This document shows, in pieces, positions 17,423 to 26,566 of a DNA stretch of 56,904 nt. A program made the translations under genes and the position numbers. Below the pieces are notes generated by a model. That model saw only the letters and a program-made list of their open reading frames with translations, did no database searches and was not told the DNA's origin. This stretch comes from an uncultured Roseicyclus sp. (lineage in GTDB: Bacteria > Pseudomonadota > Alphaproteobacteria > Rhodobacterales > Rhodobacteraceae), in contig CAKZPN010000001.1 of assembly GCA_937139335.1 (NCBI GenBank), forward strand, positions 1 through 56,904. The letters run 5' to 3'. How positions within the stretch are numbered: position 1 is the stretch's first letter; every line of letters starts with the position of its first letter.

Positions 17423-19494
17423 CTGGGCATGTTTTGGAATTTCTGGGCGAAACAACGCTTGAGCTTGGTCCCGTCGGCGAAGCCAAGGGCAACTGGCGCA
17501 CGGGTCGGGACGAGAACAACCTCCTCTGGCTGGTGCTCGACAAGACGGGCAGCAGCGTCAACACCCTCTCGGAGGATATGATCCGCGAGCTTGGCGAGCA
17601 CATCGTCGCGGCCGAGGCGGACGAGCCCGCCGCCCTTGTCATCCGCTCCGCCAAGGACGCTGGCTTCGCCGCCGGAGCCGACATCACCTCGTTCGAGAAG
17701 ATGTCGGACGCAGGCGCCGCCGACCTGCTTCGCCAAGGCCATGATGTCCTGGACCGGATCGAGGCGCTGAGATGCCCGACCATCTGCGTGATTCACGGCG
17801 CAGCCCTTGGCGCAGGGTTCGAGCTGGCGCTGGCCTGCGACTACAGGATCGCCGTCTCCGGCGCGTCCTTCGGTTTCCCCGAGGTGCAGCTTGGCCTGCA
17901 CCCCGGCCTTGGCGGCACCTTCCGCCTGCCGGCCCTGATCGGCCCGACCGACGCGATGACGATGATGTTGACCGGCAAGACCGCCCATACCAAGCGGGCC
18001 AAGTCGCAAGGCATCGTCGATGCGGTGGTCGAGGAGCGGCACGTCGGCGCTGCCGTCGCCGCTGCGGCCAAAGGCGAGATCGACCGACAGTCGCCCGGTC
18101 TGACCTCGCGCGCCTTCGGCTTGGCTCCGGCCCGCAGCCTCGCCGCCCGGCAGATGCGCAGCCAGACCGAAAAGAAGGCCCCGAAACAGCATTACCCCGC
18201 GCCCCACGCGCTCATCGACCTCTGGGAAGAGCATGGCGACGACCGTGCCGAGATGCAGGCGGGCGAGATCGAAAGCTTCGCCGCGCTGTTGAAGACCGAC
18301 GCGTCGCGGAACCTGCGCCGCGTTTTCTTCCTGCGCCAGTCGCTCAAGGAGGCGGGCCGCGGCGAGGATGGGATTGCCCATGTCCACGTGATCGGTGCCG
18401 GCGAGATGGGGGCCGAGATCGCCACCATGGCCGCGATCAGGGGCAAGACCGTAACGCTCGGCGACCTCGAGACCGAAGCGCTTGGCCAGGCGGTCAGGAC
18501 GGCCGCGCAGATCTGCAAGGACAAGCACCTCACCGGGCCCGAGACGCGCGATGCGCTCGACCGGTTGATGCCTGACCCCAATGGCTATGGGCTTTCCCGC
18601 GCCGACCTCGTGATCGAGGCGGCGAGCGAGTCGTTGGACGTGAAGGAAAAGATCTTCGGCGGCCTTGCGGCCAAACTGAAAGAGGGCGCGATCCTCGCCT
18701 CCAACACCTCCAGCCTGTCCATCGACGCCCTTGCCAAGACCGCGCCGAACACCGCGCGCTTTGCAGGGCTGCATTTTTTCAACCCGGTCTCCAGAATCGA
18801 TCTGGTGGAAGTGGTGCGGGGCACGGCGACAAGCGATGACACCGCCGACCGGCTCGCCGCCTATTGCGGTGCCATCGGCAAGCTGCCCGCCCTGGTCCGG
18901 GACTATCCCGGTTTCGTGGTGAACCGCGCGCTCGTTCCCTACATGCTCGAGGCGATGGTGCTGATGGATGAGGGCCTGTCCAAGGAGGTCATCGACACCG
19001 CCGCACTCAAGTTCGGGATGCCCATGGGGCCGGTGACGCTGGCAGATCAGGTGGGGCTCGACATCGGCCTGCACGTCGCGGAGAGCCTGCAGGAAAGTCT
19101 GGACAAATCGATGCCGACGATCTCCGACGCGCTGCGGCAGAAGGTGGAGGCGGGCGACCTGGGCAAGAAGACGGGGCAGGGGTTCTACGACTGGTCGGAT
19201 GGCACGCCGCATCCGGACGCGGACCTCGGCGCGGCGCCGGAAGACCTCACGGACCGGCTGATCCTGCCGATGCTGAACGCCTGCGTGGAAGTACTGCGCG
19301 AGGGAGCCGCGAAAGACGCCGACCAGCTCGACGGGACGATGATCTTTGCCACCGGATGGGCACCGTTCCGAGGCGGGCCGATGCACTATGCAAAGGCCCG
19401 TGGAGTGCACAATGTCACGGACCGGCTGAAACAGCTGGAAAGCGCCCATGGGCCGCGGTTCACGCCCGATCCGGGGTGGTCGAGCATTGGCTGA
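17419..19494 (+). CDS. fadJ: Multifunctional enoyl-CoA hydratase/3-hydroxyacyl-CoA dehydrogenase (FadJ/FadB type)
   Basis: The 691-residue alpha subunit has an N-terminal crotonase domain (about 20-210), with the oxyanion motif AGFAAGADI, HGAALGAGFE and EVQLGLHPGLGGTFRLP. The central NAD-binding domain contains HVIGAGEMGAEIA and NTSSLSIDALA, followed by HFFNPVSRIDLVEV. The C-terminal dehydrogenase domains include DYPGFVVNR. Both catalytic glutamates of the hydratase (in FPEVQLGL and nearby) appear present. ATG 17419 gives the ATGA overlap with the thiolase gene. It performs hydration and the NAD-linked oxidation between FadE and the thiolase. Confidence 0.93.
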   Translation: MTGHVLEFLGETTLELGPVGEAKGNWRTGRDENNLLWLVLDKTGSSVNTLSEDMIRELGEHIVAAEADEPAALVIRSAKDAGFAAGADITSFEKMSDAGAADLLRQGHDVLDRIEALRCPTICVIHGAALGAGFELALACDYRIAVSGASFGFPEVQLGLHPGLGGTFRLPALIGPTDAMTMMLTGKTAHTKRAKSQGIVDAVVEERHVGAAVAAAAKGEIDRQSPGLTSRAFGLAPARSLAARQMRSQTEKKAPKQHYPAPHALIDLWEEHGDDRAEMQAGEIESFAALLKTDASRNLRRVFFLRQSLKEAGRGEDGIAHVHVIGAGEMGAEIATMAAIRGKTVTLGDLETEALGQAVRTAAQICKDKHLTGPETRDALDRLMPDPNGYGLSRADLVIEAASESLDVKEKIFGGLAAKLKEGAILASNTSSLSIDALAKTAPNTARFAGLHFFNPVSRIDLVEVVRGTATSDDTADRLAAYCGAIGKLPALVRDYPGFVVNRALVPYMLEAMVLMDEGLSKEVIDTAALKFGMPMGPVTLADQVGLDIGLHVAESLQESLDKSMPTISDALRQKVEAGDLGKKTGQGFYDWSDGTPHPDADLGAAPEDLTDRLILPMLNACVEVLREGAAKDADQLDGTMIFATGWAPFRGGPMHYAKARGVHNVTDRLKQLESAHGPRFTPDPGWSSIG

Positions 19495-21316
19495 CGGGTC
19501 GGCAGTCCATACCGACGCCGACGAGATGGTGCGAGAGATATTCGAGGCGACCGGCGGTGCGGTACGCTTGGCACTGCCCCTCGGGCTTGGCAAGCCGATC
19601 ACCCTGGTCAACGCGCTGGTACGGAAGGCGGCCGCAGATCCTTCGCTCTCGCTGAAGATATTCACCGCCCTTACGCTGCGCCGGCCGGATCCGTCCAGCG
19701 ACATGGAAAAGCGGTTCCTCGGCCCTGCCATCGACCGCCTTTTCGGCACCGCGCCGCCGCTGCTCTATGCCCAGATGATCGCCGAGGGCCAGCTTCCGGA
19801 CAATATCGAGGTTTCGGAGTTTTTCTTCCAGGCGGGGAGCTGGCTCGGCAACGACTACGCGCAGCGGCACTACATCTCGGCGAATTACACCCACGCTCGC
19901 GACGTGCTGATCGCGCAGCGTCCGAATGTGCTGGCCCAATTGATGCCCCGCCAGGGCAACCGGTTCAGCATGTCCTCCAACACCGACATCTCGGCTGACC
20001 TCTTCTCTTTCCGGGCCGCCGGAGTGCTGGATTTCATCGCAGTGGCCGAGGTCAACGACGCCCTCCCTTTCATGGACGGGCCCGCGGCCATCGACGAGGC
20101 CGAATTGGCGATGGTGTTGGAGCCAGAAAGCCAGGTTGACCTTTTTTCCATCCCCCGTCAGCCGGTAACGCAGGCTCAGCATGCCATCGGGGCGCACGTC
20201 TCGCGCCTTGTCCCCGATGGCGGGACGTTGCAGATCGGGATCGGCGGCATCGGCGACGCGGTGGCCCACGCGCTCCTGTGCCGCGCCCGGGGCGAGATGG
20301 AGCCGATCTGGAACGACGCCCCATTCCCGTTGCAGGGCAATGAGGTTGGCCCGTTCGAGACCGGTCTATATGCCGTATCCGAAATGCTCGTCGGCGGGTT
20401 GGTCGCCCTGTTCGACGCCGGCATCCTGCGCCGCGAGGTGGACGGGGCGTGCATCCACGCGGGCTTCTTCGTCGATGCGCGGGACATGTATGCCCGTCTG
20501 CGTGACATGCCTCCCGAGCGGCGGGCGAAGATTGTGATGATGCCGGTCAGCTTCACCAACGCCCTCTACGGCGACGAAGCCGCCAAGCGCGCCGCCCGCC
20601 GTGACGCCCGCTTCATCAACGGCGCGATGCAGGTCAGCCTCCTCGGAGACGCGATGTCGGACGCCGCCAAGCCCGGTCACGTGGTCAGCGGGGTCGGCGG
20701 TCAGTTCAATTTCTTCGAGCAGGCCCTGGCCTTGGAGGGGGCACATGCCGTCTTGACCCTTCCCGCGACGCGTGAAAGCGGTGGCAAGCTGACCTCGAAC
20801 ATTGTCTGGCAACTGCCGGTGACGACTGTGCCCCGGCATATGCGGGACGTCGTGGTGACGGAATACGGGGTGGCCTTTTTGCGCGGCCAGCCCGACGAAG
20901 AGGTCATCAAGCGGCTCATCTGCATCGCCGACAGCCGGTTCCAGCCGAAACTCCTCAAGCGGGCCAAGTCTGAGGGGCAGTTGGCGCGAGACTGGCAGGT
21001 TCCCGAAGGACATGCGTCCAATACACCTGGCACGCTGGCCCGCTGGCTGGATCCACACAAGCACAACCTGTCGGACTTCCCTTTCGGAACGGACTTCACC
21101 CAGCTCGAACAGGAGCTTCTGCCCGCGCTGGCGCGGCTCAAGGCGGCGACGGTCGACAAGAGGGACCTGGCAGCGCTCATATGGGCCTCCTTCACCGGGC
21201 AGCCCCATCCGAAGGAGGCCGCCTTGATGGAGAGGATGGGTTTTCCCGGCACTCAGCATATCCTGACCCCCCCGGCCGCCTGGGCCTTGCGCGGGGCGTT
21301 GAGGCGGACGGGCTAG
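19448..21316 (+). CDS. Acetyl-CoA hydrolase/CoA-transferase family protein
   Basis: A protein of about 610-622 residues with the acetyl-CoA hydrolase/transferase fold, including the glycine-rich LQIGIGGIGDAVAHAL, a GNEVGPFETG segment, and the C-terminal GVGGQFNFFEQA with TEYGVAFLRGQPDEE. Family members transfer CoA between short-chain acids or hydrolyse acetyl-CoA; here it may release or recycle CoA at the end of beta-oxidation. The start is uncertain. ATG 19448 overlaps fadJ by 47 bases with GGAAAG upstream, TTG 19487 follows GGGGTGG, and ATG 19526 is also possible. It is longer than many family members because of insertions around residues 60-180. It is the last gene of the operon. Confidence 0.82.
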   Translation: MGRGSRPIRGGRALADGSAVHTDADEMVREIFEATGGAVRLALPLGLGKPITLVNALVRKAAADPSLSLKIFTALTLRRPDPSSDMEKRFLGPAIDRLFGTAPPLLYAQMIAEGQLPDNIEVSEFFFQAGSWLGNDYAQRHYISANYTHARDVLIAQRPNVLAQLMPRQGNRFSMSSNTDISADLFSFRAAGVLDFIAVAEVNDALPFMDGPAAIDEAELAMVLEPESQVDLFSIPRQPVTQAQHAIGAHVSRLVPDGGTLQIGIGGIGDAVAHALLCRARGEMEPIWNDAPFPLQGNEVGPFETGLYAVSEMLVGGLVALFDAGILRREVDGACIHAGFFVDARDMYARLRDMPPERRAKIVMMPVSFTNALYGDEAAKRAARRDARFINGAMQVSLLGDAMSDAAKPGHVVSGVGGQFNFFEQALALEGAHAVLTLPATRESGGKLTSNIVWQLPVTTVPRHMRDVVVTEYGVAFLRGQPDEEVIKRLICIADSRFQPKLLKRAKSEGQLARDWQVPEGHASNTPGTLARWLDPHKHNLSDFPFGTDFTQLEQELLPALARLKAATVDKRDLAALIWASFTGQPHPKEAALMERMGFPGTQHILTPPAAWALRGALRRTG

Positions 21317-21355
21317 GGCCGCACCGCGAACTTCCGAGACGGCACGATCGAACAG

Positions 21356-21457
21356 ATGGCAACCGTTCACCTCCACCTTCTGATCAGCGGGGCCGGTGTC
21401 ACCGGTGGCGCGTCGATGATCGAGACGCAGCGCGGCGACCGCGCGCTGATCCCTCTG
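21356..21457 (+). pseudogene. Short open reading frame cut by the IS6-type element
   Basis: From ATG 21356 a frame reads MATVHLHLLISGAGVTGGA and continues to ALIPL, where the mobile-element sequence begins. It looks like coding sequence by composition but is too short to identify. It may be the remains of a gene downstream of the CoA hydrolase whose other part was removed by the insertion and later deletion. Confidence 0.3.
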
Positions 21458-22005
21458 GTCTTGTCAGATGAACTTAGTTTGAGATGGGGAAGGGCGCTGG
21501 GTAGCCTCGTCGGATGACCAAACGCTCTCCGTTCATGTACTTCAAGACGAGCCCTGAGATCATCCGCCTGGCGGTGATGCTCTATGTCCGGTTCCCGCTA
21601 TCGCTCCGCAACGTCGAGGATCTGCTGCACGAACGCGGCATCGACGTGAGTCACGAGACGGTCCGGTCCTGGTGGCACCGCTTCGGCCCGATGTTCGCCT
21701 CCGAGATCCGGAAACGCCGGATCGCGGGGATGAAATCCAGCCAGTGGCGTTGGCACCTCGACGAGGTCTTCGTAAAGATCAACGGCGAACGGCACGACCT
21801 CTGGCGAGCTGTCGATCATGAGGGCAAGGTGCTGGAAAACTATGTCACCAAGTCCCGGGACAAGAAGCCGCCGTTGAAATTCCTCAGGAAAACAATGCGA
21901 AGGCACGGCCAACCTGAGACGATCGTCACCGATAAACTGAGGTCCTACGGCGCCGCGCTGAAAGACCTCGGAGGCGCCGATCGACAGGAAATCGGTCTTC
22001 GCGCG
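21458..22005 (+). mobile_element. Truncated IS6-family insertion sequence
   Basis: The element carries a 5'-complete, 3'-truncated IS6-type transposase (21514-22003). The left boundary is placed near 21458, where the flanking open frame ends (GGTCTTGTCAG). The right end, including the distal inverted repeat, is missing: transposase similarity stops at about 22003, and the stop codon of the neighbouring alcohol dehydrogenase lies only 25 bases further. No matching right repeat or target duplication could be identified. Confidence 0.7.
21514..22003 (+). pseudogene. IS6-family transposase, 3'-truncated
   Basis: The frame begins MTKRSPFMYFKTSPEIIRLA and shows the IS6 hallmarks RFPLSLRNVEDLLHERGID, VSHETVRSWWHRFGPMF, the first catalytic Asp in HLDEVF (residue 83) and the second in VTDKLRSYGAAL (residue 140). 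After residue 163 (RQEIGLR) the sequence departs from the family, so the region holding the catalytic Glu and the C-terminal HLPFRRRER block is gone. The open frame runs on to 22407 in unrelated sequence antisense to the alcohol dehydrogenase. It cannot encode an active DDE transposase. Confidence 0.85.
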
Positions 22006-22029
22006 CGCGACATCGAAGTTAAGTCACCT

Positions 22030-23148
22030 TCACAATGCGGCGCGGTAAAGGTCCAGGATCGCGGACATCGACAGGTCGACCGGGTTCCAGTCGAGCAAGC
22101 GTCGGATCGCATGCGCTTCTTCGGCCATGGCCTCAAGGTCCGCTTCAAGCACGCCATGGGACGACAGTCGCATGTCGAGGCCGAGCCCCGCACAGAAGGC
22201 CAAGGCGCCGGTAACCACGCTGTCCCGAGACGCCCCGGAAAAGCCGAGGGCAGCGCAGATCTGCGCCGTCTTTTCCGGCCGTGCGGCGGCGTTGGCGGCC
22301 AGGACATGCGGGAACATAAGTGCGTTGGCAATGCCGTGCGGAAGGCCATGCCGCGTGCCCAATGGATAAGCGGTGGCGTGACCTGCCGTGGTATTTACCG
22401 GACCTAGGCACACTCCACCGCAGAAGGCTGCGTATGCAAGACCGGCGCGCGCCTCGGCATCAGTGCCGTCCTCGACGGCGCGCTTCAGGTAACGTCCGAC
22501 AAGCTTGATGCCTTGGATCGCGTAGGCGTCAATCAGCGGATGGGCGCGCCGCGAGGTGAAGGCCTCCACGCAATGCGCCATGGCGTCGACGCCGGTGGCC
22601 GCGGTGACATGCGGCGGAACCGACATCGTCAGTTCCGGGTCGATGATCGCGAGATCGGCGAGCATATGCACGCTCTCGGTCGCCACCTTAGCGTGGCTGT
22701 CGGGATCGGTAACCAGTGCGCGCGTTCCGACCTCCGACCCTGTGCCGGCGGTGGTCGGGATCTGGATCAGCGCAACCCGTCGGCCGGGGATCCGGTGCGG
22801 CCCGGAAATCTCCTCGAAGGTCAGGTTCGTGCTCGCCAGGACCGCCACCAGTTTCGCGAGGTCCATCGCGGAACCGCCGCCGAAGCCGATGATCACGTCG
22901 GCGTCTCCGGCAGCCAAGGCCGCGGCGCGCAGGTTCGGGATGCCCGGTTCTGGCTCAACCTGCCCGAAACAGGGGACCTGTCCAAGCCCGAGCGCGTCCA
23001 GCCGCGCCGCGTTGACCGCGTCGGCGACGACATAGGGGCGACGGAGGCCACTTTCGTCCAGGTAGGGTTTCAACTGCGCGAGCGATCCGACGCCGAACTG
23101 GATACGCGGTGGGCGCTGCAGGTCGATGGGCTGTGCGAAGCCGGTCAT
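22030..23148 (-). CDS. Iron-containing alcohol dehydrogenase
   Basis: The 372-residue protein is a group III (Fe-ADH) dehydrogenase with IGFGGGSAMDLAK for NAD(P) binding, PTTAGTGSEVG, and the metal histidines in DAMAHCVEAF and GHATAYPLGTRHGLPHG. Members reduce aldehydes, semialdehydes or maleylacetate; the short length would also fit maleylacetate reductase or hydroxyacid-oxoacid transhydrogenase relatives. ATG 23148 follows GGAGGAAAC. It is divergent from the TctBCA operon and shares its control region. With the acid-sugar enzymes nearby it may interconvert an aldehyde and alcohol intermediate. Its 3' end abuts the IS6 remnant but the protein appears complete. Confidence 0.88.
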   Translation of the reverse strand: MTGFAQPIDLQRPPRIQFGVGSLAQLKPYLDESGLRRPYVVADAVNAARLDALGLGQVPCFGQVEPEPGIPNLRAAALAAGDADVIIGFGGGSAMDLAKLVAVLASTNLTFEEISGPHRIPGRRVALIQIPTTAGTGSEVGTRALVTDPDSHAKVATESVHMLADLAIIDPELTMSVPPHVTAATGVDAMAHCVEAFTSRRAHPLIDAYAIQGIKLVGRYLKRAVEDGTDAEARAGLAYAAFCGGVCLGPVNTTAGHATAYPLGTRHGLPHGIANALMFPHVLAANAAARPEKTAQICAALGFSGASRDSVVTGALAFCAGLGLDMRLSSHGVLEADLEAMAEEAHAIRRLLDWNPVDLSMSAILDLYRAAL

Positions 23149-23494
23149 GGCGTTTCCTCCCGTGGGTCCGGCGCGGCGATCAGACCCTTGTGTCAGACCA
23201 TGGAACCGCCCCTGTCCCGCCGGCTTTAGACCGTGCCAAGAATATTTGTCAAATATTGTTTTGTGGCGGTGAACCCCCTGAGTTGCGAGGCGTGGAGCAT
23301 CTTTCTCTTTTAATAACAAGGATGATTTGTACCAATCGACTTCGATTTCCGTTCAACATGTGAGGAAGTAGATGCACACAAATTACAACTTAACAAAAAT
23401 CTTGACATCCGGAAGGCGAGATGTGCATGGTCCCCGGCAACCGAAGCGAAGTGCGGAGGCATCTCGCATCGCGGTTCGACGGAAGGGGGGAATC
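23149..23494. promoter_or_regulatory. Divergent control region with AT-rich palindrome
   Basis: The 346-base gap between the alcohol dehydrogenase and tctB is AT-rich for this window. At 23241-23257 the arms AATATTT and AAATATT flank GTC as a perfect 7-base inverted repeat, a plausible operator for the GntR protein encoded at 29412-30131. A TTGACA near 23403 could be a -35 box for tctB, but no good -10 follows. No gene is supported in the gap. Confidence 0.5.
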
Positions 23495-23947
23495 GTGGCA
23501 ACACTCGACGAGCGGAAAGCCGATGTCTGGATCGGCTCGGGCCTGCTGGCGCTCTGCGCCTTCGCGGCCTGGCGCACGACCGGTGTCCGGGTGACGCCGG
23601 GCCCCACCATTGCCGGCGCGTCCTTCGTGCCGTGGGTGATGGTCGGCGGCATCTCGATCCTGTCTGTCATCATGATCGCCCGAGCGCTGATCCGCGAGCA
23701 CGGTGCCACCATCGAGATGCCGGATGGCGCAATGCTCGCGCGGATGGGTGTCTTCACCGGGATCCTGGTGGCCTACGCGGCCGCATTCATGCCGATCGGC
23801 TACCTCGCATCGACCGCAATGGTGTTCGTCGCAGCACTCTGGCTTTTCGGTGAGCGACGCATCCTGATGCTGACCCTGTTCCCGATCGCGATGATCGCCG
23901 CCGTCTACCTCGGCTTCACCGAACTGCTCGGCGTCTGGCTGCCCTGA
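23495..23947 (+). CDS. tctB: Tripartite tricarboxylate transporter, small membrane subunit TctB
   Basis: The 150-residue membrane protein has four predicted helices, the usual TctB topology (for example VWIGSGLLALCAFAAWRTTG and ILVAYAAAFMPIGYLAST). TctB is the small permease subunit of a secondary transporter that uses a periplasmic binding protein for carboxylates. GTG 23495 is chosen because it follows GGAAGGGGGG and starts at the usual distance before the first helix. TctB, TctC and TctA follow one another, so a complete system is encoded. Confidence 0.85.
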   Translation: MATLDERKADVWIGSGLLALCAFAAWRTTGVRVTPGPTIAGASFVPWVMVGGISILSVIMIARALIREHGATIEMPDGAMLARMGVFTGILVAYAAAFMPIGYLASTAMVFVAALWLFGERRILMLTLFPIAMIAAVYLGFTELLGVWLP

Positions 23948-23999
23948 CGACGGCCCGGCACCGGAAGACTCGACACTCGACAACCCAGGAGGAGAACCC

Positions 24000-24959
24000 A
24001 TGTCGAAACATGCAATCATAGCCGCCGCAGCGATGGCCGCTGTCGTGGCCGGACCGGCCGCCGCGGACTTTCCGGAGCGTCCGATCTCGATCATCGTTCC
24101 CTACTCGGCCGGTGGCAGCACCGACCTGTCGATGCGGCTTCTGGCCGACAGCTGGGAGCGGAACGCGGACGACACCACCATCGTGATTCGCAACCAGCCC
24201 GGCGGTGGCGGCGCGATCGGAACGTCGGCGGCCGTGCTGGCGCGGCCCGACGGCTACACGCTGGGCGCCGCTGCCCAAGGCCCGCTGGCCCTGCTGCCGC
24301 ACCAGGGTGGCACCGACTACCAGCTCGAGGATGTGGCCTATGTCGGGGTGATGGGCCGGAGCCTCCAGCTCCTCGTGGCCTGCGCCGACGCGCCGTTCAC
24401 CGATTACCAGAGCTTTGTCGACTACGCCGCGACGACCCCGGTGCAGGTCGGCAACTCCGGCGCCGGCGGTGCCAACCACATCTCGGCCGAGGCTTTCGCG
24501 GCGGCTGCCGACATCCAGATCGAGAGCATCCCCTATCCGGGATCCGCGGATGCGCGGACGGCCTGCGTCGGCGGTCACATCGACGCAATGGTGGCCTCCC
24601 CCGCCGAGGCGCTGGACCAGGCAGAAGCCGGCAACATGACGCCGCTGTTCGTCATGGAAGATGAGCGCATCGACCTCTTCCCCGACACGCCGACCGCCGT
24701 GGAGATGGGCACCGACTTCACCTGGTCGTCGTGGAAGGCCATCGTCGCGCCGGCAGGCACGCCCGACGACGTTCTGGACACGCTGCGCGCACAGTTCCAG
24801 GCAGCGGTCGCCGATCCGCAGTTCGTGGAAGAGATGACCGCCCTGGGCGAGTTCGTGGTCTATGAGGATGCCGAGACGTTCGAGGCCCGTGCCGTGCGCG
24901 ACAGCGACGTGGCCCGCAGCGTTCTCGAGCAACTCGGCATGCTCGGGATGAACAACTGA
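24000..24959 (+). CDS. tctC: Tripartite tricarboxylate transporter substrate-binding protein TctC (Bug family)
   Basis: The 319-residue periplasmic protein has a signal peptide (MSKHAIIAAAAMAAVVAGPAAA) followed by the family motif FPERPISIIVPYSAGGSTDL. Other signatures are IRNQPGGGGAIGTSAV-like and GNSGAGGANHISAEAF. Bug proteins bind small carboxylates through main-chain contacts to the carboxyl group. It sits between the two membrane subunits. A strong hairpin follows the stop codon, likely giving more binding protein than permease. The acid-sugar kinase and PdxA2-like genes suggest a polyhydroxy acid as ligand. Confidence 0.9.
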   Translation: MSKHAIIAAAAMAAVVAGPAAADFPERPISIIVPYSAGGSTDLSMRLLADSWERNADDTTIVIRNQPGGGGAIGTSAAVLARPDGYTLGAAAQGPLALLPHQGGTDYQLEDVAYVGVMGRSLQLLVACADAPFTDYQSFVDYAATTPVQVGNSGAGGANHISAEAFAAAADIQIESIPYPGSADARTACVGGHIDAMVASPAEALDQAEAGNMTPLFVMEDERIDLFPDTPTAVEMGTDFTWSSWKAIVAPAGTPDDVLDTLRAQFQAAVADPQFVEEMTALGEFVVYEDAETFEARAVRDSDVARSVLEQLGMLGMNN

Positions 24960-24977
24960 GCTGACTCTGTCCGCTTG

Positions 24978-25003
24978 CCGGGGGCGCTTCGCGGCGCCCC
25001 CGG
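24978..25003 (+). terminator. Strong GC hairpin between tctC and tctA
   Basis: The arms CCGGGGGCGC (24978-24987) and GCGCCCCCGG (24994-25003) form a perfect 10-base stem with loop TTCGCG. Only TCTTC follows, not a full T-run, so it is likely a partial terminator or mRNA-stabilising element after the binding-protein gene. Confidence 0.65.
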
Positions 25004-25048
25004 TCTTCACGCCCGCGGTGGCCTGACCGGCCCGGATTGGACGACAGA

Positions 25049-26566
25049 ATGCAAAATCTTGGATACCTGATGCAGCTGCTCGACCCCTATGTTCTGGGGG
25101 CGATCGCGCTTGGCACCTTCGGCGGCCTGATAATCGGCGCGTTGCCGGGGCTGACGGCGACGATGGGAGTCGCGCTGTTGATCCCGCTGACATTCAGCAT
25201 GGAGCCCATCATGGGCATCAACACCCTGATCGGCATCTACATCGGCGGCATCTACGGTGGCTGCGTGTCGTCCATCCTGCTGCGCACCCCCGGAACGCCG
25301 GCCTCGGCCGCGACCGTGCTGGACGGCTACCCGATGGCGCAGCGCGGCGAAGCCGGCAGGGCGCTTGGCATGGCGACGGTCGCCTCGACGATCGGAGGGC
25401 TGTTCGCCGCCGTGGTTCTTGCCACGCTGGCGCCTCAACTGGCCTCGATCGCCCTAGAATTCGGCGCGGCGGAATATTTCGCGTTGGCGCTGTTCGGACT
25501 GACCATCATCGCATCGCTGTCGGGCGACCTGCTCAAGGGCGCTATCTCGGGCCTTCTCGGCATCCTGATCGCCTGCGTCGGGGCCGACCCGATCACCGGA
25601 GTATTACGCTATACATTCGGGGTCAGCGGCTTTGCCTCCGGCTTCGCCTTCACCCCTGCGCTGATCGGTCTTTTTGCACTGTCCGAAGTGTTCACGCAGA
25701 TGGAACGCGCCGCGAAGGGCGATATCGTCCCGCTGCGCGTCGCCGGCCGCTGGCCGACCCGCAACGATATGAGGGAAAGCCGCGGCGCCTTCGTGCGCGG
25801 CTCCCTGATCGGCACGCTGATCGGCATCATCCCCGGCACCGGCTCTGGCACGGCATCGTGGATCGCCTATAACGAGGTGCGCCGCGCCTCGCCCACGCCC
25901 GAGAAGTTTGGCACCGGCTATGCCCCCGGAATCGCCGCGACGGAAAGCTCCAACAACGCAGTCTGCGCCGCCGCCCTGATCCCGCTGCTCGCGCTCGGGA
26001 TTCCGGGCGACGTCGTCACGGCTGTCTTGATGGGAGGCCTGCTGATCCAAGGGCTCGCGCCGGGCCCGATGCTGTTCCAGTCGAACCCCGAAATCATCAT
26101 GGGCATCTTCGGCGGCACCTTCTTCGCCACGCTGTGCATGTTCGTCTTCGGCATGGCGCTGATCCCGCTGTTCAGCCGCATCCTGCTGATCCCGCGGCAC
26201 GTGCTGGCGGTGTCGATCGTGATCTTCTGCTTCATCGGCTCCTTCGCGATCAACCTCAATCCCGTCGACCTTTACACGATGGTGGGTTTCGGCGTTCTGG
26301 GCTGGGGCATGCAGAAATTCGGCTTCAGCCAGGCCGCACTCTGCATCGCGCTGATCCTCGGGCCGATGATGGAGGCGAACCTGCGTCGCGGTCTCCTGCA
26401 GACCCACGACAACCTGCTGGAATTCGCCTCCGGCCCGATCACGCAACTGTTCTTGGCCCTGACCGTGCTGTCACTGGCATGGCCGGCAATCGCCAACCGC
26501 CGCGCGCGCCGACGCCTTGCCGGTGCCCCCCTGACCGATCCCGAAAAGAAGAACCAAAGCAAATGA
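25049..26566 (+). CDS. tctA: Tripartite tricarboxylate transporter, large membrane subunit TctA
   Basis: The 505-residue membrane protein has about 11-12 helices and the TctA signatures GALPGLTATMGVALLIPLTF and YIGGIYGGCVSSILLRTPGT near the N-terminus, with a second similar half (GTLIGIIPGTGSGTASWIAY) and the NNAVCAAALIPLLALGIPGD block. It is the channel-forming permease of the TctABC system. ATG 25049 (MQNLGYL) is preferred; an in-frame TTG at 25037 is possible. The stop codon overlaps the start of the DapA-like gene by ATGA, so the transporter and the first catabolic gene are coupled. Confidence 0.9.
   Translation: MQNLGYLMQLLDPYVLGAIALGTFGGLIIGALPGLTATMGVALLIPLTFSMEPIMGINTLIGIYIGGIYGGCVSSILLRTPGTPASAATVLDGYPMAQRGEAGRALGMATVASTIGGLFAAVVLATLAPQLASIALEFGAAEYFALALFGLTIIASLSGDLLKGAISGLLGILIACVGADPITGVLRYTFGVSGFASGFAFTPALIGLFALSEVFTQMERAAKGDIVPLRVAGRWPTRNDMRESRGAFVRGSLIGTLIGIIPGTGSGTASWIAYNEVRRASPTPEKFGTGYAPGIAATESSNNAVCAAALIPLLALGIPGDVVTAVLMGGLLIQGLAPGPMLFQSNPEIIMGIFGGTFFATLCMFVFGMALIPLFSRILLIPRHVLAVSIVIFCFIGSFAINLNPVDLYTMVGFGVLGWGMQKFGFSQAALCIALILGPMMEANLRRGLLQTHDNLLEFASGPITQLFLALTVLSLAWPAIANRRARRRLAGAPLTDPEKKNQSK

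Noticed and set aside
17281..19749. An 822-codon open frame on the minus strand opposite the fadJ and thiolase genes
   Set aside because: It is antisense to genes with clear motifs, has no family features and is Arg/Gly/His-rich as expected for a shadow frame in GC-rich DNA.
22004..22407. Extension of the IS6 transposase frame to 22407
   Set aside because: The residues after about 163 match no transposase and lie antisense to the alcohol dehydrogenase gene.
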